Of a stretch of DNA of 64,000 nt, positions 50,468 to 62,720 are shown piece by piece (position 1 is the stretch's first letter; the number at the start of each line of letters is the position of its first letter). The notes below the pieces were generated by a model, which was not told the origin of the DNA, made no database searches, and saw only the letters and a program-made list of their open reading frames with translations. The DNA lies in the NCBI GenBank assembly GCA_033675545.1, contig JAWDGP010005809.1:460001-524000 (forward strand). The letters run 5' to 3'. This DNA is from Elysia crispata (Eukaryota; Mollusca; Gastropoda; Plakobranchidae). The translations under genes were made by a program, and so were the position numbers.

Positions 50468-50683
50468 GATAATTTAGTCCTCAGTATGGGCCTGAAGGCA
50501 AGAAAAAAACTGTAGTACAACTAACTTATGACAAACGTTAAAGAAGAAAAAAAATTATAACCTCTTTGGTAAAGATAATTTAGTCCTCAGTATGGACTTT
50601 AAGGCAAGAAAAAAACTGTAATACAACAACTAACTTATTACAAACGTTAAAGAAGAAAAAAAATTATCACCTCTTTGGTAAAG
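50468..50683. repeat. 106-bp tandem duplication
   Basis: GATAATTTAGTCCTCAGTATG recurs at 50,468 and 50,574, and the two copies match over about 105 bp with a few substitutions. It lies in the large SEFIR intron. Confidence 0.9.
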
Positions 50684-51555
50684 ACTGTACTCATGCTAAC
50701 AAACAACCTAGAATCTTACGGAATAAACATTGATCCTTTGACTGCAAAATGAAAGCAAGCTATAGACAAATGCAATCAAGATTGAGATTGGCCTTGAGCT
50801 TGGCCAAGGCAGAAATTTGATAGGATCAAGCAATTTTACACCCTCAACTGACCAGCATTATCTCTTTCGTAAGACCATTTGTTGATAAAATAGCAGAAAA
50901 AAATCGATTCCATGTGAAAATCTGTGACGCATATTTTCCTACTAGGAGATAAAGAAAATCTAACTTGAGTGATGATTTAGCTGCTGCTCATTTCTACAGT
51001 AAACATCAGCTCCATCACAGCCCAAACGTTACACGACATCCATGTACAATTACAGTACACATAAGCACTACAGTGTGAACTCTATCTCTGCAGTGTGTAT
51101 AGAGCCCAACCGTAACACAATGTACTGTGTACATTTGCAGTACACATTAGCACAACAGTGTGTACAGCACAATGGTTAAACTATGTAACGCATACATCTG
51201 CAGTACTTATAAATCCATGTGTGTTGCAGTTCCAGGCAAGAGATTAAAAAACAACCAATTATCTTAATAAGGAGAAAGAAACTATCAAAACCATCTTTCT
51301 CTCTCCAGATTTTGACTCGGACATTATCCTCTTGTGATGTACATATTGCTTATAACAGTGCAGGCTGATGAAATCAAAACTGACAAATCTAATCACTGTG
51401 ATAAAAGAGAAGTCCTGCTGGAGCCATTGAAAACAAATAATGATAATAATCATAGCATGCTAGCCACAGCACTGCCATGTCAAGAAAACCAAACTGCTTG
51501 CATTGTGGTCTATTTTGCTTTATTATCTACTAAAACAGCATTTTTATAGTTTTAT
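50684..51555. other. Intronic; degenerate repeats of CAGTACACATTAGCAC type
   Basis: Around 51,040-51,200 words such as GCAGTACACAT, AGCACTACAGTGTG and AACCGTAACACAATG recur irregularly. No exon is seen. Confidence 0.5.
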
Positions 51556-52915
51556 TGACACTTAAGCCAGTGGCCAAGTACCTCAATCATGCCAACTATT
51601 GACCATGTAACAATGACACTTTAGTCAGTGGCTAAGTACATCTATCATGCCAATTACTGACCATGAAACCTTGACACTTTAGGCAGTGGCTACGTACATC
51701 TATCATGACAATTACTGACCATGTAACCTTGACACTTTAGCCAGTGGCTAAGTACATCTATCATGCCAATTACTGACCATCTAACCTTGAAACTTTAGCC
51801 AGTGGCTAAGTACATCTATCATGCCAATGACTGACCATGTAACCTTGACACTTTAGCCAGTGGCTACGTACATCTATCATGCCAATTACTGACCATGTAG
51901 CCTTGAAACTTTAGCCAGTGGCCAAGTAACTCTACCATGCCAATTACTGACCATGTAACCTTGACACTTTAGCCAGTGGCTACGTACATCTATCATGCCA
52001 ATTACTGACCATGAAACCTTGACACTTTAGGCAGTGGCTACGTACATCTATCATGACAATTACTGACCATGTAACCTTGACACTTTAGCCAGTGGCTAAG
52101 TACATCTATCATGCCAATTACTGACCATGTAACCTTGACACTTTAGCCAGTGGCTACGTACATCTATCATGCCAATGACTGACCATGTAACCTTGACACT
52201 TTAGCCAGTGGCTAAGTACATCTATCATGCCAATTACTGACCATGTAGCCTTGAAACTTTAGCCAGTGGCCAAGTAACTCTACCATGTCAGCTTTTGACC
52301 ATGTAACCTCGAAACTTTAGCCAGTGGCCGAGAAACTCTACCATGCCAGCTATTGACCATGTTACCTTGACATTTTATTAGCCAGTAGCCAAGTAACTCT
52401 ACATTGATAGCTCCTGACCATGCAACCTGCGCACTTTAGCCAGTGGCCAAGTACATGTGCCTCTATCATGCCAATTACTAACCATGCAACCTTGACACTT
52501 TAGCCAATGGCCAAGTAACTCTACCATGCCAGCTTCTGATATGTATCCTTGACACTTTACCTAGTAGCCAAACAACTCTATCGTGCCAGCTATTGACCAG
52601 AAACCTTGACACTTTAGCCAGTAGCCAAACAACTCTACCGTGCCAGTTATTGACCATGTAACCTTGACACTTTAGCCAGTAGCCAAGTGACTTTACCATG
52701 CCAATGACTGACTATATAACCTGCACACTTTAGACAGTGGCAAAGTAATTCTACCATGACAATGACTGACATGTAACCTTCACCCTTCATACAGTGGCCA
52801 AGTAACTCTACCATGGCAATGACTGACCATGTAACCTTGACACTTTAGTCAGTAGTCAAGTAACTCTACCATGCCAATGACTGACCATGTAACCTTGATA
52901 GTGCTATTGCTGAAC
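51556..52915. repeat. 58-bp minisatellite, about 23 copies, intronic
   Basis: The unit contains CTTTAGCCAGTGGCTAAGTA, ATCATGCCAATTACTGACC and ATGTAACCTTGACA and repeats every 58 bp. Copies are near-identical at 51,600-52,250 and more diverged from 52,260 on. A run of units around 51,660-51,800 is almost duplicated at 52,010-52,140, suggesting block duplication. Confidence 0.95.
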
Positions 52916-53289
52916 AGATAAAGTTAAACAGCTGAACTATGTATCATAATGATGATGTCTTGTGATGGTTGTTTCACACGGAAAACAGCTTCAGTTGTGG
53001 AATTTAGCGATATAGCTGCTAATTTTCTTACAGTTCATTGAGCAGCTTAACCTTGGTTTGCACAGCCAATAATGTCTCTTCAAGAAATTGGATGGTTCAA
53101 AGACCTGCTTGTCAACCCAAAAATGGTTTATCTCATTTCGTTTTTTTTTTTTTTTTTTTAGGGTTTTGGTAATACAAGAAGGCGATTAACCTGACAATAT
53201 AACTATGTCGAAAATCTAGAAAGACTTGAGTAAAATCGATTCGTGAGCATGCATTAAACAAAAAAAAAAAAAAAGAATACGGTGAATAA

Positions 53290-56200
53290 TTTTATGTCAA
53301 GACATAACAAAGCGAGAATGAAAGGAATGAAGAAGGACAGCACAGAGACCACAGAATTTTCAGGAGAGAAAAGAATGAAGAGGGACAGCACAAGAACCAA
53401 AGAATCTCCAAGAGAGAAAAGAATAAAGAGGGACAGCACAGAGACCACAGAATTTCCAAGAGAGAAAGTAATGAAGAGGGACAGCACAGAGACCACAGAA
53501 TTTCCAAGAGAGAAAGTAATGAAGAGGGACAGCAAAGAGACCACAGAATTTTCAGGAGAGAAAAGAATGAAGAGGGACAGCACAAGAACCAAAGAATCTC
53601 CAAGAGAGAAAAGAATAAAGAGGGACAGCACAGAGACCACAGAATCTCCAAGAGCGAAAGGAATGAAGAGGGACAGCACAGAAGAGAGAAAAGAATGAAG
53701 AGGGACAGCACAGACAGCACAGAATCTCCAAGAAGGATAGGAATGAAGAGGGACAGCACAGAGACCACAGAATTTCCAAGAGAGAAAGTAATAAAAAGGG
53801 ACAGCAAAGAGATCACAGAATCTCCAAGAGTCAAAGGAATGAAGAGGGACAGCACAGAGACCACAGAATCTCTAAGGGAGAAAGGAATGAAGAGGGACAA
53901 AACAGAGAACACAGAATCTCCAAGAGAGAAAAGAATGAAGGGGGACAGCACAGAGACCACAGAATTTCCAAGAGAGAAAGGAATGAAGAAGGACAGCACA
54001 GAGACCACAGAATTTTCAGGAGAGAAAAGAATGAAGAGGGACAGCACAGAGACCACAGAATTTCAAAGAGAGAAAAGAATGAAGAGGGAAAGCACAGGCA
54101 TCACAGAATTTCCAAGAGAGAAAGGAATGAAGAGGGACAGCACAGGCATCACAGAATTTCCAAGAGAGAAAAGAATGAAGAGGGACAGCACAGAGATCAC
54201 AGAATTTTCAAGAGAGAAAAGAATGAAGAGGGACAGCACAGAGATCACAGATTTTTCAAGAGAGAAAAGAATGAAGAGGGACAGCACAAGGACCACAGAA
54301 TCTCCAAGAGAGAAAAGAATGAAGAGGGACAGCACAAGGACAACAGAATCTCCAAGAGAGAAAAGAATGAAGAGGGACAGCACAGGGACCACAGAATCTC
54401 CAAGAGAGAAAAGAATGAAGAGGGACAGCACAAGGACCACAGAATTTCCAAGAAAGAAAGGAATGAAGAGGGACAGCACAGAAGAGAGAAAGGAACGAAG
54501 AGGGACAGCACAGAGACCACAGAATCTCCAAGAGCGAAAGGAATGAAGAGGGACAGCACAGAAGAGAGAAAAGAATGAAGAGGGACAGCACAGAAGAAAG
54601 GAATGAAGAGGGACAGCACAGAAGAGAGAAAAGAATGAAGAGGGACAGCACAGACATCACAGAATCTCCAAGAGAGATAGGAATGAAGAGGGACAGCACA
54701 GAGACCACAGAATTTCCAAGAGAGAAAGTAATAAAGAGGGACAGCAAAGAGATCACAGAATCTCCAAGAGTCAAAGGAATGAAGAGGGACAGCACAGAGA
54801 CCACAGAATCTCTAAGGGAGAAAGGAATGAAGAGGGACAAAACAGAGAACACAGAACCTCCAAGAGAGAAAAGAATGAAGGGGGACAGCACAGAGACCAC
54901 AGAATTTCCAAGAGAGAAAGGAATGAAGAAGGACAGCACAGAGACCACAGAATTTTCAGGAGAGAAAAGAATGAAGAGGGACAGCACAAGAACCAAAGAA
55001 TCTCCAAGAGAGAAAAGAATAAAGAGGGACAGCACAGAGATCACAGAATTTCAAAGAGAGAAAAGAATGAAGAGGGACAGCACAGAGATCACAGAATCTC
55101 CAAGAGAGAAAAGAATGAAGAGGGACAGCACAAGGACCAAAGAATCTCCAAGAGAGAAAAGAATGAAGAGGAACAGCACAAAGACCACAGAATTTCAAAG
55201 AGAGAAAAGAATGAAGAGGGAAAGCACAAGGACCAAAGAATCTCCAAGAGAGAAAAGAATGAAGAGGGACAGCACAGAGATCACAGAATTTTCAAGAGAG
55301 AAAAGAATGAAGAGGCACAGCACAGAGATCACAGAATTTTCAAGAGAGAAAAGAATGAAGAGGGACAGCACAAGGACCACAGAATCTCCAAGAGAGAAAA
55401 AGAATGAAGAGGGACAGCACAAGGACAACAGAATCTCCAAGAGAGAAAAGAATGAAGAGGGACAGCACAGGGACCACAGAATCTCCAAGAGAGAAAAGAA
55501 TGAAGAGGGACAGCACAAGGACCACAGAATCTCCAAGAGAGAAAAGAATAAAGAGGGACAGCACAAGGACCACAGAATCTCCAAGAGAGAAAAGAATGAA
55601 GAGGGACAGCACAGAGATCACAGTATTTTCAAGAGAGAAAAGAATGAAGAGGGACAGCACAAGGACCACAGAATCTCCAAGAGAGAAAAGAATGAAGAGG
55701 GACAGCACAGAGACCACAGAATTTCGAAGAGAGAAAAGAATGAAGGGGAAGAGAGAAAAGAATGAAGAGGGACAGCACAGAGACCACAGAATTTCGAAGA
55801 GAGAAAAGAATGAAGAGGGACAGCACAGAGATCACAGAATTTTCAAGAGAGAAAAGAATGAAGAGGGACAGCACAAGGACCACAGAATCTCCAAGAGAGA
55901 AAAGAATGAAGAGGGACAGCACAGAGACCACAGAATTTCGAAGAGAGAAAAGAATGAAGGGGAAGAGAGAAAAGAATGAAGAGGGACAGCACAGAGAGAC
56001 CACAGAATTTCGAAGAGAGAAAAGAATGAAGAGGGACAGCACAGAGACCACAGAATTTCGAAGAGAGAAAAGAATGAAGGGGGAAAGCACAGGGACCACA
56101 GAATTTCGAAGAGAGAAAAGAATGAAGAGGGACAGAACAAGGACCACAGAATCTCCAAGAGAGAAAAGAATGAAGGGGGACACACAGAGACCACAGAATC

Positions 56201-56395
56201 TCCAAGAGAGAAAGGAATGAAGAGGGACAGCACAGAGACCACAGAATTTTCAAGAGAGAAAAGAATGAAGAGGGACAGCACAGAGACCACAGAATCTCCA
56301 AGAGAGAAAAGAATGAAGAGGGACAGCCCAGAGACCATGGAATTTTCAAGAGAGAAAAGAATGAAGAGGGACAGCACAGAGACCACAGAATTTCT
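53290..56395. repeat. 48-bp satellite-like array, about 64 copies, intronic
   Basis: About 3.1 kb of a purine-rich 48-bp unit (GAAGAGGGACAGCACAGAGA, CCACAGAATTTCCAAGAGAG, then AAAAGAAT). The unit has no stop in several frames, so very long frames run on both strands. The plus frame repeats MKRDSTETTEFSREKR. The minus frame repeats a Leu/Phe/Ser-rich unit (VLSLFILFSLGDSVV). Partial units break the frames near 53,690, 54,560 and 55,750. A block near 53,700-54,020 recurs about 940 bp later. The array lies in the 9.9-kb intron of the SEFIR receptor, on whose strand it is pyrimidine-rich. I see no sign that it is translated. Confidence 0.97.
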
Positions 56396-56399
56396 CTTG

Positions 56400-59300
56400 C
56401 AAGTTATGCGAAATGCAAAAAACATGAAATCTTTATAACAATTATATCTTTCAAGTTTCAAGGAATCAAGACTGGGTGGAGATATTGAAAAAAAAAAATT
56501 ACAGACTCTAGTTTTTTTCTCCCATTATATGAAAGGCACTTAGTAAATTACATTGGAAGAACTAAACTTAACTTATACTCTATCATTGCACTTGTTAAGT
56601 TCTTTCAGGCCTATCTCCCGAGCTTATGTTTTTTAACACAGGATATTTATTGCCAAGTTCTAATTGTCAATTGCTTCTTTCAGGGAATAATTTCAAACGG
56701 AATTTACAATGACCTTAGAATATTTACATGGGATCCTCTGACTTTGATATCAACTGTCTTTACTGCAAAACCTAACCACAATAAATGAATGACATCCTGG
56801 TAAGACATTGTATGATTGTATTACCTCCATTGTTTGTAATGGGTGTTGGTTGATACTAATAATAACATCAACGACAACAACAATAATGGTGAAGCTGCTG
56901 GTAATAATGGATGAGCTTTCAATTTCTTTCCATTTCTTGAGTTTACGTCAATATTTCCTCCTATTTCAAAGTCACATGTTGGATCATGACTGAGGAAAGG
57001 AACAATGCCATCACGTACATACATTTTCATTCAGAGACCTTTCATTGATCACTTGTCCCAAGTGAATAGGATGTGCTGAATTATGTGTAAACCTTGAGGC
57101 TGAAGCAGGTGCCAAGTACACAATAGAAGCCCTTGCATTTACTCCACTACAAATATCTTCAGCCATTCATCCTTAAAATTATTGACTAGAGAATTATTTC
57201 TTCAGTATCCTCCAATGAAGTCCTGATTGTCTCAACTGCATCTCCAATGGCATTCTTCGCATTTGTATGAATTGTAGGTCTATTTCTACCTTGACCTGAT
57301 GGGTCTCTAATGAAGAATAAAACCTTATTGATTGCAAGTGAATTCGTTCTCTTGTAATCTGTCCATCAGTATCGCCACATCTGTTGCTCAAGTTGCATAC
57401 AATGCAATTCTGTTTACCTCTGTATCCATATGAATTCATAAATGTTTCCCTGCTGATTTCAAAAACATGGAATATTAGATTCTCCCAATGAATTCAAATA
57501 GAACTATTCTGAATAAATAAATTCTTTTCACCGAAGTAAGAAAGTATTAAATGCGTTTAAATTGCCCAAAAGGGAACCAGTGTCAACTGTAAATTAAACA
57601 GTGATGATGTCAATGCTGCAATCCACTTCCTCAATATGAAGCAAAGATTTTCTCAATGCATTCAAGACTAAGAAAACGTTTTAATGATCCGTGTCCAATT
57701 TTCTCTCCACTTTCAAAATCCTCTGATCCTTTGTATTCTAACTTTAGTTGAATTGTGGGCAACAATTTTTCTTCAGTTTTGTTGTCACTGTGACAAGTTT
57801 AAAAAAAAAGAAATCATCTGATGTGACAGGTCAAATAAACATTTATACTTTCTTGTTCCACACCAATGTTTGCACACAAGTTTGACTATGTTGTAAAACA
57901 AAATCATCACATATTTTATTTACAATAGGAAAAATAATGAATGTATAATGATTATTACAGATGAAAATGTTGTTGGTAAGCAAAATGTATTAAACATTGT
58001 GATTTATCAGCTTCGACTGTATACAAAGAATCATAAAACAGTTTCTTTATTCAATCTGCATTTTCCACAAAGATGTCTATTTTTACTATACATATGAATA
58101 TCTAGGGCCGTTGATTGGTGCGGTAAGCAGTCCTGTTCTCTGGTAAAAGAAATATAGGCAGACACACATAGTACTCAGAATGGTACATATAGAGAATTCA
58201 GGGCCTATGTGCTGGACTGCGTTGGACTCTGTTTGCGTTAAAACTGCACCAATGTCATTTCACAGCCTAAACAGATTCCTGAACTTAGAGGACATAATCT
58301 TCACATGTCTCAGCACGGCAATCCTAGAGCAGCCATAGCCTGGTCTTCATGCAACAACATTATATCAATGTTGTACTTGCAGACCAGCCAATATGATTCT
58401 CATTGAATTCTTCTGGGACAAGCATTGATGGTTCATATAAAAAAGAAATTGAATTGTCCGTTTTTACAGCAAAAGGTAACACTTTGACAAAATAGGTTGC
58501 AATACCTCTCTCTCTCTCTATATATATATATATATGTAGAACATCAAAACCTTTTTATTGAGAAGACACGATGCAACATGTATAAGTGCTACCCTATTCC
58601 ACATAATGGCATAGAGTGAGATGCATTTTGATGTGCTTGCCAGGTAAATGTCACCACAATTGTCACACAGCTTCTCCTAGGAATTCAAATTTATTTTGAA
58701 CAGCCACACTATACTTTTCGCGAAAGGTCTGATTGAATTTTAAAAAAGCCAAGTTAAGAGCAGTAAAAACCAATTTAACTCTAACTTGTACAGAAACTCA
58801 TCAATTTGCTGAAAACCTACATCCATTACAAGTATTTTGAGGAATAAAAGCCATCAGCATAATGCTTATTTTTATTTGACCTTACTTCTTCTGAGTCTAT
58901 TTCTACTTTACCACAGAACATTCTTGAAAATGAAAACAACATAGTTTTAGTTGGTTTTTTTTTAATAGTCAAAACGGGTTTTTCTTTCACACAAAATGTA
59001 AATTTCTGGAGTCAAAGCATTTTCAGAACATTTTTCAGTACTAGGGTTATCATAGTACTGAGGTCCTCATTGGTGGCTTGCACGAAAGCCACACCAATAG
59101 CAAAAATACACCTTGCAAGAAAATGAGTTTGGTAAATATTGAACAGCTAAAAGCTATAATGTGTCAATTCATTGAGTGAGACATGAAAAACTAGAAGTTA
59201 GCAAACAAACAGCTGAGAAAAAAAGTTGTGCTAGAAAAGAAAATGTGAAGTTCAAAGCCTTTTTAATAGATAGAAGGTAAACCCAAACAGTTATGAAGGA

Positions 59301-60119
59301 CATATGAGCAACTTGCTCACCCTCTTCTCCGCCCCCCCCCCCCCTCTCCCCCCTATTAAAAAAATAAATAAATAAATAAAATTAAATAAAAGAGATACAA
59401 ATAAAAAATAATAATCATAACATTTATAATCATACATTAAAATAAAAAAAAAAGCATCCATGCATATGTAACATTGAATGAAAAGAACCATCTATGAATA
59501 TTAGAAGACTTCTATAAAAACCAGTTTTCTTTTCATAACAGTACAGATAATTAATGTCCCTTAGTATCCAAAACCAAAAGCACCAATCCGCAAGTTGAAA
59601 AGTAAATGCAATATGAACTTTGGGAGTGAAAAATCTCAATGGAATATGGGAGATAAAGACATGTTCCCAGGCCTCACAGGGTCTTCTGAGAGCAACAAAT
59701 TGAGTTTAATGCATCAATGCTAACTACATGAGACTTTTAAATAACTCAGGTAGCCAATCATACTGAGGGCTAATCTTGACCTTTCAAACCTTAGAAACCT
59801 AGAAAAAGTTTCTTTTATGGCTTTAGTATTTTTCTTTACAATATAAGATAAATTATAATTTGACTTTGCAAACATGTAATATATGCACTAAGACTTCTCA
59901 AAGATCCTGTTACACTGAGTAAGATATTTGAAGTAAGACATCCCTGGATTAGTTTGCAAACATATATAGATGCACAAGTGGTCAAAAAAAGATTGAACGC
60001 TAGAAATCTCTTGTGGATCATTTCATCGGCCAGCCTCATACTGATTTTTTCCAGCCTATATTTAAAACTTTTCGCTACCTAGTTTTTGACAATAGGCTAT
60101 AAAAATATTAAATCATTAC
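56400..60119. other. Intronic, AT-rich, no exon seen
   Basis: Remainder of the 9.9-kb SEFIR intron. It has a small (CT)n(TA)n tract at about 58,505-58,535 and a poly-C/A-rich stretch near 59,330-59,460. Because the flanking exons join in phase 0 and give a continuous SEFIR sequence, no additional exon is required here. Confidence 0.6.
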
Positions 60120-60220
60120 CTTCAAAAACATGGCCAGCTGTTCCACAAATCTGGTGTGAGCTGGGTTATCCTCAGTGCTTACAATGAGAATAGTCTTATG
60201 TTTCAGTGGTGGAGCGTTCC
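60120..60220 (-). CDS. IL17R-like: SEFIR domain start exon (IL-17-receptor type)
   Basis: Bounded by AAACATTTCAG (acceptor) and TTGAAG|GTAATG (donor). It is 101 nt: two bases completing a Gly codon, then 33 codons in phase. It encodes a short basic linker and TILIVSTEDNPAHTRFVEQL then AMFLK. This is the first SEFIR strand (ILIVSTED), the loop with an acidic residue, and helix A. It joins seamlessly to THCMCYV in the next exon, 9.9 kb away. Splitting the SEFIR domain after helix A is notable given that intron's size. Confidence 0.85.
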
Positions 60221-60889
60221 CTGAAATGTTTATAAATATAATGAAATACAGCTTAAATACACTTTGATCTTCTTTTCAAAACCCAGTCCAAATGAGTTGC
60301 ATGTCACTAATCTCATTCTTATCTCAGATGTTTATGTTTAGAACAATGCACTTTGCTGAGCTTCTTGATTGTTGAAATTGAATGAAATATTTAGATCTCT
60401 CTGAGAGACGCATAGCTTTTTTTTTTACACCAAGAAACAAAAAAAAACGAAAAAACAATTTATCCACAACAAAATGATGTTCTTCAGGTCATTCAAATTA
60501 CAGTATTACACTTGCAGACACTGCCATCTATACATTGCATATTAAGGGGAAAAAAACAACCCATTGCAATAGGCTGAAGAAAAAAAGTTGTACTTAACTT
60601 TCCCTTAATATGCATGGTGAATAGACTAGAAAAGTTTTACTCCAGAGGATAATTTAATTAACTGAACATGCCTTAAAAAAACTGGTGAATCGTTATGTTA
60701 TTTTGTAGCAAATTTTTCCCCATCTTTGGAGATAAAGATAATATTCTTTGCAAGCATGATCATGTCTTGTTTCATACATCTTTCCAATTAGGACTGCCAT
60801 GTTTTAACATGTCTCCCGAAACAGGCCTTTTCACGCTAAAATCATTTTATCATGTTGCTACAAATCAGAATTTCAATAGAAATTTCTGA
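60221..60889. other. Intron between linker exon and SEFIR exon, unique part
   Basis: Part of a 1,666-bp phase-1 intron. AT-rich and otherwise featureless. Confidence 0.6.
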
Positions 60890-61480
60890 CCTTCCTGTGG
60901 CTGGATACTGAACTTACTGTAATGGATTACTGAGTTTACTATGATGGGATATTGAGCTTAATGTGATGTAATACAGAGCTTACTATGGTTGGTTAGTACA
61001 GTTACTGATCTTCCTGTGATTGGATAAAAAGCTTACTGCGGTTGAATACAGAGCTTGTTGTAGTTGCATATAAAACACACTTGGTTGGATACTGAGTTTA
61101 CTACAATTGAATATTAAGCTCACTTGGTTTGATGCTGAGCTTACTATGGTTTCATATCAAGCTCACTTACATACTGAGCTTCCTGTGCTTTGATACTGAA
61201 ATTACTATGGTTTTATATCAAGCTCACTTGGACACTGAGCTTTCTGCTGTTGGATACAGAGCTTACTACGGTTGCATATTAAGCTCACTTGGTTGGATAC
61301 AGAGCTTCCTGTGCTTTGATACTGAACCTGCTATGGTTTTATATCAAACTCACTTGGATACTGAGCTTTCTGCTGTTGGATATAGAGCTTATTAGGGTTG
61401 CATATTAAGCTCAATATGTTGGATAATGGGCTTCCTGTGGTTAGGTACAGAGTATACTGTGGCGGATAACTAGTTTATAG
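60890..61480. repeat. Degenerate ~28-bp minisatellite, intronic
   Basis: Words such as GTTGGATACTGAGCTTACT, ATACAGAGCTTAC and TATCAAGCTCACTTGG recur every about 25-32 bases. A block around 61,135-61,270 is partly repeated at 61,290-61,410. Confidence 0.8.
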
Positions 61481-61886
61481 TTAAAAGGACTCAGGAAATA
61501 TTCTCTGGCAAGGAAAGATTAATACACATCTGTCCCACATTCTCACCAGTGGCTCTAGACGCATAAGCTATAAACCAACAATGGAAAAAGCATCAATAGA
61601 TCAATTTCTTCAATCATTTTTCCCTCCCTTCCTCCTTTGTTTTTTTCAACATGCAGATACACTTAAACAAAAATATATCATTTTAATTTACAAAGGAAAA
61701 ATTTATTACACAACATCTGGGTCTGACACACTTGAATTTAGGCTAAAATTATATGCATTGGAAGACATTTTGTTATTTAAACTTGATAAAAAGAAAACAT
61801 TTTATCAAAATAACAGGTGAAAGAAACAAAAAGAAGAAGAAGAAAAATGTTTTTTAAATGTGCATTGGAAATCTAAACATATGTAC

Positions 61887-61949
61887 CTTTCAGTCCAATC
61901 TGTTGCTTTGATTGAGGATCTTTGGGAGGCACATCATGCATAGAGTATA
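61887..61949 (-). CDS. IL17R-like: SEFIR receptor, juxtamembrane linker exon
   Basis: Bounded by AACTTCTTATCCAG (acceptor) and CTGAAAG|GTACAT (donor). It is 63 nt: two bases, 20 codons, one base. It encodes YSMHDVPPKDPQSKQQIGLK, a Pro/Lys/Gln-rich cytoplasmic linker between the transmembrane helix and the SEFIR domain. Phases match both neighbouring exons (1+2 on each side), which supports the model although the segment alone is not diagnostic. Confidence 0.7.
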
Positions 61950-62459
61950 CTGGATAAGAAGTTAAAGAAACGACAGCTTAACAAATGTCAGAATAGAGTG
62001 ATTAAGTGGGCAAAAAGTAAGACCCTAACTTTCAAGTAAATCCTTTAAAAGCCCGAAAATCATAGAAACCTAACTTACATTTTTCTCTTTGTTGACAAAA
62101 TTTCCCATAGACTCCATGTTGCAGCCACTCTATTATGTACAACTTACGTGAGCAATTTTTAAAAAAAATTTGAGTCATTAATCTTACACCGAGATAAAAA
62201 GCCATAGATGTTGATTTGACAAAAAGATATGCTTTTTCTGATAAGAGCCATTTGACAACAAAAGAGACTATAGAAAACAGAATAATTACTCATAAAAACA
62301 CCAAAGAAAAAAAGGCTATCAATATCTTTGTATTTAGAATGCCTTTTTTTCTGCTTTCTTTCTTTCTTTCATAAAATTAAATTTTAAAAAATTTTTTTTA
62401 AATTACTAAACTTTACCTAACCCAACGTCACTAAAAGTTTTGTGACATCTGGTACTCAC

Positions 62460-62720
62460 TTGGATGGTTAGGCTTTTTATATTTTTTGTAAACCACTAGT
62501 AATACCACAGCAACAACCACCACAGCTGAAGCTGTAACGCCGATGATGACATCTGTATCTGCGGAATCCCCATCAGACGCGGGAATAGGCATTGTTGTGA
62601 TCTTCTTGGTGTCAGCTGAAGTAGTAAGGCCGATGATGACATCTGTATCTGTGGAATCCCCATCAGACGTGGGAGTAGGCATTCTTGTGGTCTTCTCGGT
62701 GACATTCCCAGGTGCAGGAA
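62460..62720 (-). CDS. IL17R-like: SEFIR receptor, stalk and transmembrane exon
   Basis: Bounded by ATTTTTGATCCAG (acceptor) and CATCCAA|GTGAGT (donor). It is 261 nt: two bases, 86 codons, one base. It encodes a Thr/Ser/Asp-rich extracellular stalk with one N-glycosylation sequon (NVT). A hydrophobic helix (VIIGVTASAVVVVAVVLLVV) and a basic stop-transfer sequence (YKKYKK) follow, giving single-pass type I topology. The stalk contains a 30-residue tandem duplication. The extracellular ligand-binding exons are not in the window and should lie past 64,000. Confidence 0.8.
62535..62710 (-). repeat. 90-bp in-frame duplication within the stalk exon
   Basis: GCCGATGATGACATCTGTAT occurs at about 62,539 and again 90 bp later, with high identity across the flanks. 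In protein terms MPTPTSDGDSTDTDVIIG and MPIPASDGDSADTDVIIG are copies. The first copy's VIIG is followed by polar residues, so only the second forms the membrane helix. Confidence 0.92.

Noticed and set aside
53282..56461. Long charged or Leu/Phe-rich proteins in the 48-bp array
   Set aside because: The frames are broken by partial units at several points and coexist on both strands, inside an intron of a better supported gene.
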